Shown one piece after another: positions 55,317 to 64,000 of a stretch of DNA of 64,000 nt. The DNA lies in assembly GCA_026401035.1 (NCBI GenBank), contig JAPLNR010000034.1:61912-125911 (forward strand), in the 5' to 3' direction. Positions within the stretch are counted from its first letter, which is position 1, and every line of letters starts with the position of its first letter. Below the pieces are notes generated by a model. The model was not told the DNA's origin, ran no database searches, and was given only the letters and a program-made list of their open reading frames with translations. This stretch comes from Planctomycetia bacterium (lineage in GTDB: Bacteria; Planctomycetota; Planctomycetia; Pirellulales; UBA1268). Made by a program: the position numbers and the translations under genes.

Positions 55317-56612
55317 ATGACCGCCACCGCACACAAACACACCACGGGCCCGGCGACGATCCGGATGCGCGACTTCGGCCCTCAGAGGAGCGCAGCGCAC
55401 ACCGAGGAATTGCCCCGTGCCCGCCGCGTCTTGTTTGTCATCACCGAGGACTGGTACTTCTGTTCGCATTACCTGGAACGCGCCCTGGCGCTGCAGGCGG
55501 CGGGAGTCGAGGTGGGGGTCGCGACCCGTTTGCGGGCCCATGCCGATGTGATCCGGAATGCCGGCTTTCGTGCCTTTCCCATCGAGTTCAACCGCCAGGG
55601 CCTCAATCCACTCCGGGAATTACTCTGCGCGGCGCAACTCCAAAAAATAGTCCGTGAGTTCGCGCCCGACATCTGCCACCACGTCGCGCTGAAACCCATC
55701 GTGATCGGTACGCTCGTCGCCCGCTGGCTGGGTGGTCTTGCCGTCGTGAATGCCCCCACGGGCATGGGCTACGTCTTCACATCGACCGCGCTCAAGGCGC
55801 GGCTCCTCCGGCCGATCGCCAAAACTGTTCTCCGCTGGCTGCTCAACCCGAAGGGCAGCAAGGTCATCATCCAGAACAAGGACGACCTACGGACGCTTGT
55901 CAGTTGGGGCTGCGTCGCACCCGAGAATGCTTTTCTCGTGCGCGGGGCGGGTGTCAACGTCGCACGGTTTCATCCGAAAGCGGAGCCCCCGGGTCAGGTC
56001 ACGATCACGCTCGTGGCACGGATGCTGAAGGACAAGGGCATCCACGAATTCGTCATGGCTGCGCGGATGCTGAAGTCACGCGGCATCACCGCCCGCTTCC
56101 GCCTCGTGGGGGCCCCCGACTCCGGCAACCCTTCGACGCTCGACCACGAGACACTCTCGAGCTTGTCCGAGGAAGGCGTGATCGAGTGGGCCGGACACCT
56201 GACGGACGTCAGGCCGGCGCTCGACGCATCCCACATCGTCTGCCTGCCCTCCTATCGCGAAGGCATGCCGAAGGCCTTGCTGGAGGCGGCCGCCGCCGGC
56301 CTGCCACTCGTCTCCACCGATGTCCCCGGCTGTCGCGAAATCGTCCGGCATGGGGTGAACGGTCTGCTCGTGCCGGCACGCGATGCGACGGCACTGGCGG
56401 CGGCACTCGAGACGCTCATCCGCACGCCGGCACTCCGCGTCGCGATGGGGGCCGCGAGCCGCAGACTGGTTGTCCAGGAATTTTCCTCCGCGCAGATCAT
56501 CCGGGAGACGAAGCTGGTCTACGAAGACGTGCTCGGCAAGCGCGAAATGACTGGACGGATCTTCCCACTGCCACGTCCGCTGGCGGGTGGTGCGGCCCGC
56601 GTGGCCGCCTGA
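55317..56612 (+). CDS. Glycosyltransferase family 4 protein
   Basis: A 431-residue GT-B enzyme: VLFVITEDWYFCSHYLERA at residues ~38-56, ICHHVALKPIVIGTLVAR, ITLVARMLKDKGIHEFVMAARML, and CLPSYREGMPKALLEAAAAG with the EX7E acidic pair. It resembles WbpX/PglA-type enzymes. ATG 55317 is chosen because AGGAA lies 8 bases upstream; ATG 55296 is an alternative. About 160 bases of non-coding sequence separate it from asnB, a possible internal promoter. Confidence 0.9.
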   Translation: MTATAHKHTTGPATIRMRDFGPQRSAAHTEELPRARRVLFVITEDWYFCSHYLERALALQAAGVEVGVATRLRAHADVIRNAGFRAFPIEFNRQGLNPLRELLCAAQLQKIVREFAPDICHHVALKPIVIGTLVARWLGGLAVVNAPTGMGYVFTSTALKARLLRPIAKTVLRWLLNPKGSKVIIQNKDDLRTLVSWGCVAPENAFLVRGAGVNVARFHPKAEPPGQVTITLVARMLKDKGIHEFVMAARMLKSRGITARFRLVGAPDSGNPSTLDHETLSSLSEEGVIEWAGHLTDVRPALDASHIVCLPSYREGMPKALLEAAAAGLPLVSTDVPGCREIVRHGVNGLLVPARDATALAAALETLIRTPALRVAMGAASRRLVVQEFSSAQIIRETKLVYEDVLGKREMTGRIFPLPRPLAGGAARVAA

Positions 56613-56646
56613 CACCCACATCCTCCTGCCTGGTGCTGTTCTACCA

Positions 56647-57672
56647 ATGAATCTCGCCGTTGCTTCCCCCATCGTCGTCACCGGTGCTGCCGGCTTCATC
56701 GGCTATCACACCGCCAGCCGACTGCTGCAGATGGGTCGGCGGGTCGTGGGGCTCGACAACGTCAACAGCTACTATTCCCCACAACTGAAGCGGGATCGAC
56801 TCGCCGAGCTGGCCAGGCAGCCGGGGTTCTCGTTCCACGAACTGGATCTTGCCGATGCGAGCGGCATCGCCGCGCTCGTCAAGTCACATGAACCCGACTC
56901 CGTCATCCACCTCGCAGCGCAGGCCGGCGTGCGCTGGTCCATCGAAAACCCACGTGCCTATATCGATTCGAATGTCGTGGGCTTTCTCTCGATCCTCGAG
57001 GCCTGTCGTCATGCTGGAGTCGGACATCTGCTCTACGCCTCGTCCAGCAGCGTCTACGGCGCCAACACGAAATTGCCCTTCTCCGTCGGCGACACCGTGG
57101 ACCACCCGGTGAGTCTCTACGCCGCCACTAAGAAGGCCAACGAATTGATGGCGCACACCTACAGCCATCTCTATGGGCTGCCCACCACCGGCCTGCGGTT
57201 CTTCACGGTGTACGGTCCTTGGGGCAGACCAGACATGGCGATGTGGAAGTTCACCAAGGCGATCCTTGCCGGTGAACCGATCGAGCTCTACAACCACGGC
57301 CAGATGCGCCGCGACTTCACCTACGTCGACGACGTCGTGGAATCGATCGTGCGGCTCAGCGCCCGGCCGGCCACGCCAAATCCGGAATGGAACAGCGCCG
57401 CGCCCGATCCCGCCACGAGCAGCGCCCCCTGGCGGGTCTACAACATTGGCAATCACACTCCCGTGGAACTGCTGCGGGTGGTGGAACTGCTGGAATCCCA
57501 TCTGGACCGCAAGGCGATCCGCCGGCTCGTCGACATTCAGCCGGGTGACGTACCCGCCACCTATGCCGACGTCACTGCCCTGGCGTCCGCGGTTGGCTTT
57601 TCCCCTGCGACACCGATCTCCGAGGGCATCGCCCGCTTTGTCACCTGGTACCGGTCGTACCACGGGGTCTAA
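56647..57672 (+). CDS. UDP-glucuronate 4-epimerase
   Basis: A 341-residue extended SDR. It has GAAGFIGYHTASRLL near the N-terminus, the SSSSVYG and YAATKK catalytic motifs, and WKFTKAILAGEPIELYNHG followed by RRDFTYVDDVVE, a stretch typical of CapI/LpsL-type glucuronate epimerases. It would make UDP-galacturonate for the polymer; specificity for an N-acetylated uronate is also possible. It lies 34 bases after the GT4 gene and ends nine bases from the convergent sulfotransferase, ending the plus-strand operon. Confidence 0.88.
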   Translation: MNLAVASPIVVTGAAGFIGYHTASRLLQMGRRVVGLDNVNSYYSPQLKRDRLAELARQPGFSFHELDLADASGIAALVKSHEPDSVIHLAAQAGVRWSIENPRAYIDSNVVGFLSILEACRHAGVGHLLYASSSSVYGANTKLPFSVGDTVDHPVSLYAATKKANELMAHTYSHLYGLPTTGLRFFTVYGPWGRPDMAMWKFTKAILAGEPIELYNHGQMRRDFTYVDDVVESIVRLSARPATPNPEWNSAAPDPATSSAPWRVYNIGNHTPVELLRVVELLESHLDRKAIRRLVDIQPGDVPATYADVTALASAVGFSPATPISEGIARFVTWYRSYHGV

Positions 57673-57681
57673 CCCCCAGCC

Positions 57682-58641
57682 TTATCGCTCGTCGGCTGAC
57701 GCACACGGGTCGTAGCCCAACCGGGCGAGGGTAGCCCCGATAATTGGCTCCAGGGCGCGCCGCTCGGCCAGCGGCAGTGCGCGGCGGCCCTTCCCCACGC
57801 TGGCCGCGGAAAGCGGCTCCCCGACCCGTTCATGATGCGGGCGGGCAGCCACGTCGCCCATCAGGCCGGCAATGGCTTCCGAGGCGAGCATCTCCGTCCG
57901 CACGTCGACTTCGAGGAAACGGCAGATGACATCAAGTTGCTGTCTGGGTGCCCGCACGAGTTCCTCGTAGCGAATTTCCAGACAGGATGACGCATGCCGA
58001 TCGCTGAATGACTGCACAGCCTCGACGGAATCCCGCCAGCGCCGGCCCGCTGCCGCCAGATCGGGACACAGTCCCGCGCTCACATAGGAATGCGCCACGT
58101 CGCAGCCGTCCCGGAGGAGATGAATAAACTGCGCTGCGGGAAACACTGACCGAATCTTGTCGAGATGAAACGTATTGAGCGGTGTCTTGTCGCCCCAGCG
58201 TCGACCGGTGAATCCCCGCGACTCGGCGTGGAACCGGTAAAACTCGTCCAGCAGCCTCGCGAGGCTGCGTTCCTGCCGCGGCAACCCCAGCAGGCGGTTA
58301 GCCAGCGGCCGCAGCGAGACGTCAAACGTCGCGAATTCTGGGTAGAACTCAAACTTTCCCAGCACGAGCGGAACGAGATCCCGCCATAACAGGCCGCGGT
58401 GCCGCCGAAAGACGCGAATCACATCCCCGAGTACGTAGGTTTCAGGTGGAATATGCAGATCGCCATGCGCGCACAGCATCCGCCGCAGCACGGTGTTGCC
58501 GGAGCGGCCTGAGCCGACGATGAAAAATGGCCGGTACGGTTCACCCCGCTGCAACGGATGACCAAGGCCGGGGATGCCACTGCGCAGCGTGAGCAGCACA
58601 TCCTGGACAGCCTGGAGAGCTTCCCTTGTGCCACGCCTCAC
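57682..58641 (-). CDS. PAPS-dependent sulfotransferase
   Basis: A 319-residue sulfotransferase-fold protein. FFIVGSGRSGNTVLRRML is the 5'-phosphosulfate loop; GDKTPLNTFHL and FIHLLRDGCDVAHSY give the 3'-phosphate-binding region. It would transfer sulfate from PAPS to a sugar, lipid or protein; the substrate is not evident. GTG 58641 is the start, one base after the acyltransferase stop, so the genes are coupled. The cysD-cysNC genes at 18603-21695 could supply PAPS, but they are far away. Confidence 0.85.
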   Translation of the reverse strand: MRRGTREALQAVQDVLLTLRSGIPGLGHPLQRGEPYRPFFIVGSGRSGNTVLRRMLCAHGDLHIPPETYVLGDVIRVFRRHRGLLWRDLVPLVLGKFEFYPEFATFDVSLRPLANRLLGLPRQERSLARLLDEFYRFHAESRGFTGRRWGDKTPLNTFHLDKIRSVFPAAQFIHLLRDGCDVAHSYVSAGLCPDLAAAGRRWRDSVEAVQSFSDRHASSCLEIRYEELVRAPRQQLDVICRFLEVDVRTEMLASEAIAGLMGDVAARPHHERVGEPLSAASVGKGRRALPLAERRALEPIIGATLARLGYDPCASADER

Positions 58642-58642
58642 G

Positions 58643-59170
58643 TCACGATGTCTCCAGACGGCGAATCACCCGTGCTGGCACGCCGCCCACCAGCGTTGCC
58701 GGCGGGACGTCTTTGGTCACCACGGCGCCCGCCGCCACCACCGCACCCGAGCCGATGGTCACTCCCCCGAGTATCGTGCTCCCGGCGCCGATCCAGGCGC
58801 GGTCGCCAATGGTGATCGGCTCGCTGCGACCGCCCCAGCCCTCCGTTGGATTCCACACCAGATTATGGGAATGGGTTTCCAGCGAGACATCCGGGCCGAT
58901 TGCACAGTGCCTGCCGATCATCACCCGCGTTCCACCGGTGGCGCAGGAGAATCGTGCATTGATGAACGTCCCTTCACCAATCATCAGATTGCCCGCGCTG
59001 CCGGCTGGTCGCACCTCGAATCCTGCGCGAATATTCACCCCTCGTTGCGCACGCACACCCGCCAGCCGAATCAGGATCGTCCGAGCGGGATTGAGTGCCG
59101 AAAGCCGCGGTAGGTGATTCGCACACCAGAGCCAGGCCAACTCGTTACACTCGCGGAGCAGGCTGGTCAT
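58643..59170 (-). CDS. Hexapeptide-repeat O-acetyltransferase
   Basis: A 175-residue left-handed beta-helix acyltransferase of the LacA/NodL/WcaF group: NLMIGEGTFINARFSC, VMIGRHCAIGPDVSLETHSH (with the likely catalytic His), and ITIGDRAWIGAGSTILGG then VVTKDVPPATLVGGVPARVI. It likely acetylates a sugar hydroxyl. ATG 59170 is used. It lies seven bases after the methyltransferase and one base before the sulfotransferase, so three modifying enzymes form one unit. Confidence 0.85.
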   Translation of the reverse strand: MTSLLRECNELAWLWCANHLPRLSALNPARTILIRLAGVRAQRGVNIRAGFEVRPAGSAGNLMIGEGTFINARFSCATGGTRVMIGRHCAIGPDVSLETHSHNLVWNPTEGWGGRSEPITIGDRAWIGAGSTILGGVTIGSGAVVAAGAVVTKDVPPATLVGGVPARVIRRLETS

Positions 59171-59177
59171 TACGGCG

Positions 59178-59834
59178 TCAGCACTTCGCCGCCGGAGCAG
59201 CCGGGGCTTTCTGCAGGAGGAACTGGCCGTCGCGCAGGACCACGTTCGCGAACGCATGCCGCACCACGAACTCATCCACCGCCCGTTGCACACCGCCCTG
59301 CCACCAGCCGCCCCCATGGTAGTCGTCCCCGGTAATCCAGCCTGACGGCAGAGTCTTGCGGAAGGCCACCTCAAGGTCGGCGCTGACGAACTCGTAGAGG
59401 TGATTGCCGTCGATGTAGATCCAGTCGAAGTACGCGTCGGGGAACCGCCCGAGCACGTCGACCGAGTTGCCCCGCTGGATCACGACCTGACCGCCAGCGA
59501 TCGGGGCGGCAAATCGCTCACTGACGCGATCGTGCCGCGCGTCCATCTCGGCCTGGCCGCGGGCCTGGCCGCCGTAGAGCGAGTCACCATAGATCTCGGC
59601 GGTTTCATGCCGCCACGGATCGATCAGGTGCAACTCTGCAGGCTCTGTCCGGCGCAGGATCTCCTCGGAAAAGTCACCAAGGTGCACCCCTATCTCCGCA
59701 CAACGCCCACCCTTTGGCATCCTGTCGAGCAGAAACCGACGCGACACCGACGCCGTCCGTACGATCCCGAGCGCCAGAGCGAGTCGCCGTGCGCCGGGGA
59801 TCGCTCGCACCACCTGCCAGAGCGTCGCACTCAT
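59178..59834 (-). CDS. Class I SAM-dependent methyltransferase
   Basis: A 218-residue cytoplasmic methyltransferase. CAEIGVHLGDFSEEIL is motif I, LHLIDPW the strand-2 end, and FDWIYIDGNHLYEFV the motif IV region, as in the Methyltransf_24/TylF-like group that acts on sugars and small molecules. Its ATG shares one base with the stop of the giant beta-helix gene (TGATG). The acyltransferase follows after seven bases. A role in modifying a glycan or the surface protein is inferred from this coupling. Confidence 0.82.
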   Translation of the reverse strand: MSATLWQVVRAIPGARRLALALGIVRTASVSRRFLLDRMPKGGRCAEIGVHLGDFSEEILRRTEPAELHLIDPWRHETAEIYGDSLYGGQARGQAEMDARHDRVSERFAAPIAGGQVVIQRGNSVDVLGRFPDAYFDWIYIDGNHLYEFVSADLEVAFRKTLPSGWITGDDYHGGGWWQGGVQRAVDEFVVRHAFANVVLRDGQFLLQKAPAAPAAKC

Positions 59835-62800
59835 CAGACCACTCTTCTTCCCAGGGCGAACGGGGACGTGTTTTTCGGCGTCCCGCTGACGAGCAGTGTG
59901 GCGGTCGCCGATGCCCAGTCGTTCACTAGAATGTCGCCCTGCGCGAACACCTTGTCGATCGCCGTCGTGCCACCGCCGCTGATCGTCACGTCCTCATACC
60001 CCAGCAGCAGCCGGCCCTGCACCGCTGCCGCCGTCGTGGCGTCCGAAGCCAGACTGCTGAAATACTGGACCCGGTACTGGTCACCGGCCGTCCCGGAGAG
60101 CGTTCCGGTGATGGTGATCGTCGCGCCGGCAATGGTGGCCCCAGTGACCGTGGGCGACACTTGGCCGGCGTTTCCGCCCGCCTCCAAGATGATGCCGCCA
60201 CCGGCGTTTCCGTAGATCGAGTTTGACAGGATGGGGTTATCCACGGCGGCGGTACCGACAACCCGTACGCCAGCTCCCTTGCTGCTCGTAATGATGTTGC
60301 CGTCCGGATCGTCGACCGTAGTGCCGGTGCTGCTGCCGATTGCCGCACCCGAACCGGAGATCAGCACACCAGTCGCGTTACCAGACAGGGTGTTGCCGAC
60401 GATGGCCACCTTCGTCACCGACCCCGGATTGACGATGACTCCCGCGATCGTCGTATTGATGATGATATTGTTCGAGACCGTGAGCCCCGACGTGTTGCGA
60501 ACGCTGTCGATATTGAGCCCGACACCGTACTGACCTTCAATCATGATGGCACCCTTCACCTCGGTGCCGGTGCAGTCACCATGTGCGAGCACGCCGTATC
60601 CCGTGTTGCCTTCCAACCGGATCGCTGCCACGGTCCCATCGAATGACAGGTTTTGCGAAGGTGCGATCCGAATGCCGTTGAGATTCCCCCGGGCCGTTAC
60701 GCCCTTCACGGTCGTATTGACGAAGACGCCCGAGGAATAGATTCCGTGCTGCCGGTTGTTGAGGAACAGGCCGCTCACGACCTCGACTCCCGTCGTGCCA
60801 TAGAGGCTCAAGCCGATTGTGCTTCCCGAGACCGTATTGCCGCCCACCCGCATGAGTGAACTGCCGCCAACCGCGCCGCGGAGAGAGATGCCGTGAACCG
60901 CGTTCTTGGCGATCGTGTTGCCATCCGCCTTCCCCAAGCCGCCGATCTCCCCGCCATTGGCCGCCGTCGTGATGATGCCGTATTGGCCGTTATTGGAGAT
61001 CGTACTGCTCTTCACCACGGTGTTCGCGCCCGTGGTGATCACGGAGATGCCATTCTGTCCATTCCCCAGCGCCACGCCGGTCGACGTCACGCCGATGCGG
61101 GAGTTGGTGACCGTCGTGTTGGCGACGGCATTGTTGAGAAGGAGGCCGTTTTGGGTATTCCCCGACAGCACACTCTTCGTGATGGACGTCCCACTGGAAG
61201 TGCCGCGGAGAAATACGCCGTGTAGCTTGTTCGAGGACGCGTTGACGGTGTCGATCGTCGTGCTATTCGCGCTGAGAATGTGGAGGCCGTTCTGGCCGTT
61301 GGCGATCGCCACCGTGCCCGTCGCATCAACTCCCAGCATCGCATTGCTGATCGTCGTGCCTGTCGCACCGTTCTGGATGTAGATGCCATCACGGGTATTG
61401 CCGGACGCCACCACGCCAGTGATAAGCGTTCCAGACGCACCGGTGATCGCGATGCCGTTGACAGCATTGCCCTGCGCGGCGGTGCCGGCGGCGTTGAGCC
61501 CCACGATCGTGCTGGAAATCGTGTTGCCCGAACCACCCTGGACCGCGATGCCTGACGCTCCATTGCCGGAGACACGGCTGTTCGTGATCGTCAGGTTGTT
61601 CGTTCCGGTGGCGAGTTGAATGCCGTTGCTGATGCTCGTGATAACGGTGGACTGGCTGATCGAGGTGCCGGTGTAATCGCCGGCCGCCACGCTGACGCCC
61701 GTGCGATTGTTGCTGACCGTGAATCCGCCGAGGCTGCTGGCCGTCGAGCCGCCGAGGAACGAGATGCCGCTGCCGCCGAATCCGCTGATGGTGCTGCCCG
61801 CGACGGTCATGGCAATCTTGTTGACGCCCGCCCCGAAAGCGAGGCCGTTGACCGATCCCGGAGCAGTGCCGAGCAGGGCGAGCGTGCTGGCGGCGGTGAC
61901 GCTCGCTCCGGTGTTGATCGTCACCGAACCGAGCGGCGTCGTCCCGCCCACGGCCTTCGTGAACTGGATGTCGCCACCGGCCGCGGCCAGCGTCAGGTTA
62001 TGGTTGCCGTCCAGCGTCTCTGTGAACGTGATGTCGCCGGTGCCGGCGCCACTGGTAAGAGCGATCGCCCCGGTGAGGGTGGTGGGCGACACGAAGGTGA
62101 TATCGTCGCCGGTGGTCGTGACATCGCCACTCGTGCTGATGCCCGTCGCGGCCGTCAGGATCACGCTGCCATCCGCGGAGATGTCACCGGCCGCTGCGAT
62201 GGTCAGTGCTCCCCCGGTCGCATTGAGCGTCACGCTGCCGCCGTTGGCCGTGACAACCGTCTGATTCAGGGCGATCGCATTGGTCGCAACGTTCAGGCCG
62301 GCGGCGGCAGCGTAGTTTTGCGCACCGTTGAACGTCGATGTGCCCGTGCCACTGGACTGCGCAAAACTCGCTGCCGTGATTGCCGCGGCAGTGACATTGG
62401 CGGCACTGGCCACGGTGATCGCCCCGGTCCGCGTCACACCACCGACCGCGCCGCCAAAGATGACGTTGCCCAAACCAACGGTGAGTCCCAGCGTCTCCGC
62501 ACCCGCGGTGGTGCCATCTACCGTTCCACTGAACGTAACCGTGCTATCGGTCGTGGAAAGCACCGCGTTCTTCGCGAGTGTCACCGCGCCGGTGTACGTC
62601 TGCGTGCTCGTCGTCGTGACGCTGGCACCCAAGGATGTCGTTTTGCTGACCGCATATGTCGTCACGCCGCTGATCGCACCGCCCACCACCGCGTTGCCAA
62701 CGATCGAGAGCGATTTATTCCCACCCGCGATCGTGCTCGAGTTGGTGATCGTCGTGCCTGTCAGCGTCGTGTTCGCACCCAGCGTCACCGCGTCGCCATA

Positions 62801-64000
62801 CGTCTGCGTGCCCGTCGTCGTGAGGCCGCCCGCGAGTGTCGTCGTGCCGGCCGCGTCCGTCGAGGGATTCCGGATCCCCGTGAACGTCGCACCGTCGATC
62901 GCCGTCACCCCGCTGAAGTTCAGCACCAGGTCCTTGCCAGCTCCGACCACGCCAGCCGTGAACGTCGGCGTCGTGCCCGCAAGCGTCACCGTCGCCGCAC
63001 CCAGCGTCACCGCCCCCGTGTAGGACTGCGTGCCCGTCGTCGTGATCGACGCCGCATTCACCGCCGTCGTCCCACTCACCGCGTAGTCCACCACGCCGCT
63101 GATCGCGCCGTTCACGACCGCGTCGCCGGTCACCGTCAGGTTCTTGCCGCCACCGGTGATGGTGGAACTGTTCGTCACCGTCGTGCCCGTCAGAGTCGTA
63201 TCCGCGCCCAGTGTCACCGCGTCGCCGTAGGTCTGGGCCCCGCTCGTCTTCACCGAGCCACCGTTGAGCACCGTCGTTCCGCCAGCGTCGGTCGAGAGGC
63301 TCGTAAGCGCCGTCGTGCCGCCAACCGCGCCGCTGAACGTCGTCGTGCCGCTATCCACGATCGACAGCGTCTGCGCTCCGTCCACCGTGCTCGAAAGCGT
63401 GATCCCAACGCCCGTCAGCGTCGTGTCCGCTTCCAGCGTCACCGCGCCCGTGTAGGCCTGCGTGCCACTGCTAGTCACAGCAGCCGCAATCGTCGAGGTG
63501 CCGGTAATCTGCAACGTCGACAGGCCGCTGATGGCCTTTTGGACGTCAGCGTTCCCTGCGACCGTCAGCGACTTTCCACTTCCCGTGACCCCGTTGAGCG
63601 TGACCGTGCCGGTCGACGACGACAGCGTCGCATCGAAGCCCAGCTTCATCGCGTCGCCGTAGGTCTGGTTGCCGCTCGACGACACGCTCGCAGCCACGGT
63701 CGACGTGCCCGTCACCTCAAGCGTGGAGACACCGGCGATCGCCCCCTGGATGTCGGCAATGCCCGCGATTTTCAGTGCGTTGGCGGCACCGGTCACACCA
63801 GAGCTTGCGCCGAACGTGACCGTCGAACCTGTGAGCGTCGTCGCGGCACCCAGCGTCACCGCATCGCCATAGGTTTGCGTGCCGCTCGTCTTCACCGAGC
63901 CACCGTTGAGCACCGTCGTTCCGCCAGCGTCGGTCGAGAGGCTCGTAAGCGCCGTCGTGCCGCCAACCGCGCCGCTGAACGTCGTCGTGCCGCTATCCAC
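59834..64000 (-). CDS. Giant repeat beta-helix surface protein (N-terminus outside window)
   Basis: At least 1,388 residues are visible and the frame runs off the right edge; no start codon is in view. The visible N-terminal ~650 residues are Gly/Thr/Ala-rich repeats, each with a core like TQTYGDAVTLGA followed by TTLTG, seven copies 40-75 residues apart. The C-terminal ~700 residues are parallel beta-helix (PbH1) repeats such as NGIQLATGTNNLTITNSRVSGN. A terminal domain follows with no PEP-CTERM or dockerin visible. It is probably an adhesin or stalk/envelope protein, exported by an unseen signal. Its stop overlaps the methyltransferase start. Confidence 0.85.
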   Translation of the reverse strand: MDSGTTTFSGAVGGTTALTSLSTDAGGTTVLNGGSVKTSGTQTYGDAVTLGAATTLTGSTVTFGASSGVTGAANALKIAGIADIQGAIAGVSTLEVTGTSTVAASVSSSGNQTYGDAMKLGFDATLSSSTGTVTLNGVTGSGKSLTVAGNADVQKAISGLSTLQITGTSTIAAAVTSSGTQAYTGAVTLEADTTLTGVGITLSSTVDGAQTLSIVDSGTTTFSGAVGGTTALTSLSTDAGGTTVLNGGSVKTSGAQTYGDAVTLGADTTLTGTTVTNSSTITGGGKNLTVTGDAVVNGAISGVVDYAVSGTTAVNAASITTTGTQSYTGAVTLGAATVTLAGTTPTFTAGVVGAGKDLVLNFSGVTAIDGATFTGIRNPSTDAAGTTTLAGGLTTTGTQTYGDAVTLGANTTLTGTTITNSSTIAGGNKSLSIVGNAVVGGAISGVTTYAVSKTTSLGASVTTTSTQTYTGAVTLAKNAVLSTTDSTVTFSGTVDGTTAGAETLGLTVGLGNVIFGGAVGGVTRTGAITVASAANVTAAAITAASFAQSSGTGTSTFNGAQNYAAAAGLNVATNAIALNQTVVTANGGSVTLNATGGALTIAAAGDISADGSVILTAATGISTSGDVTTTGDDITFVSPTTLTGAIALTSGAGTGDITFTETLDGNHNLTLAAAGGDIQFTKAVGGTTPLGSVTINTGASVTAASTLALLGTAPGSVNGLAFGAGVNKIAMTVAGSTISGFGGSGISFLGGSTASSLGGFTVSNNRTGVSVAAGDYTGTSISQSTVITSISNGIQLATGTNNLTITNSRVSGNGASGIAVQGGSGNTISSTIVGLNAAGTAAQGNAVNGIAITGASGTLITGVVASGNTRDGIYIQNGATGTTISNAMLGVDATGTVAIANGQNGLHILSANSTTIDTVNASSNKLHGVFLRGTSSGTSITKSVLSGNTQNGLLLNNAVANTTVTNSRIGVTSTGVALGNGQNGISVITTGANTVVKSSTISNNGQYGIITTAANGGEIGGLGKADGNTIAKNAVHGISLRGAVGGSSLMRVGGNTVSGSTIGLSLYGTTGVEVVSGLFLNNRQHGIYSSGVFVNTTVKGVTARGNLNGIRIAPSQNLSFDGTVAAIRLEGNTGYGVLAHGDCTGTEVKGAIMIEGQYGVGLNIDSVRNTSGLTVSNNIIINTTIAGVIVNPGSVTKVAIVGNTLSGNATGVLISGSGAAIGSSTGTTVDDPDGNIITSSKGAGVRVVGTAAVDNPILSNSIYGNAGGGIILEAGGNAGQVSPTVTGATIAGATITITGTLSGTAGDQYRVQYFSSLASDATTAAAVQGRLLLGYEDVTISGGGTTAIDKVFAQGDILVNDWASATATLLVSGTPKNTSPFALGRRVV
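63240..63358 (-). repeat. 119-base repeat within the giant gene, copy A
   Basis: Identical, base for base, to 63882-64000 as far as the window shows. The offset of 642 bases equals 214 codons, so the protein has a tandem long repeat. The identity suggests recent duplication or gene conversion. Confidence 0.85.
63882..64000 (-). repeat. 119-base repeat within the giant gene, copy B (runs off the edge)
   Basis: Matches 63240-63358 without a mismatch and continues outside the window, so its true length is unknown. Confidence 0.85.

Noticed and set aside
61000..64000. Possible CRISPR-like or satellite repeats at the right end
   Set aside because: The periodic sequence is in one reading frame and encodes protein repeats with diverged units; there are no uniform repeats with unique spacers.

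Overview
The window reads as a piece of a high-GC, Gram-negative chromosome, most likely from the phylum Planctomycetota. This is an inference from gene content: DUF1559-type pseudopilins, a PEP-CTERM protein, a secreted PQQ-propeller protein, a standalone GyrB-like TOPRIM protein, LpxI/LpxD lipid A genes and a very large beta-helix surface protein. No rRNA, tRNA, CRISPR array, transposase or phage gene was seen.

Bases 1-6509 hold a run of minus-strand genes: a sigma-70-family factor translationally coupled to an SDR enzyme, then VOC, a 4-TM protein, lpxD, lpxI, an exported methyltransferase and a sigma-54 activator cut by the left edge. Bases 6813-16140 hold selO and two loci that appear to share a metal-type operator: a pseudopilin/PEP-CTERM operon, and a COG0523 metallochaperone GTPase divergent from a DUF1559 pseudopilin. 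Between them lie a DUF4410 protein, ldhA and a DUF808 membrane protein. Bases 16172-25630 are mostly metabolic: a TOPRIM protein, an FeS photolyase, cysD-cysNC-mogA (PAPS and molybdenum cofactor), hemB, queD, a TatD/EboB-like hydrolase and hisI.

Bases 25860-35820 hold a PQQ-propeller protein, aqpZ, dgkA, ahpC, galT, a GH57 glucanotransferase, bioD and a feoA-feoB-small-protein operon behind a perfect Fur-like palindrome. Bases 35836-57672 are an exopolysaccharide locus. The minus arm has cpsB, a carboxypeptidase-regulatory-like protein, wza, wzc and a Wzy/TPR protein. The plus arm has wbpA, wbpB, a wbpD-wbpE fusion, two GT4 enzymes, wzx, a third glycosyltransferase, a second wzy, asnB and a UDP-glucuronate 4-epimerase. 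The wbp genes together would make UDP-GlcNAc(3NAc)A, and wzx/wzy/wza/wzc would flip, polymerise and export the product.

Bases 57682-64000 form a tightly packed minus-strand unit: a giant repeat beta-helix protein (N-terminus outside the window), then a methyltransferase, a hexapeptide acyltransferase and a sulfotransferase. A short palindrome of core GACAGGCTNNAGCCTGTC recurs six times, mostly at gene 3' ends, and in several cases it supplies the stop codon.

The observations most worth following are the shared TGCAA-N5-TTGCA operator that links surface proteins to a metallochaperone, the stop-codon palindromes, and the giant-protein/modifying-enzyme unit. All functional calls come from reading motifs by eye; no database search was run.
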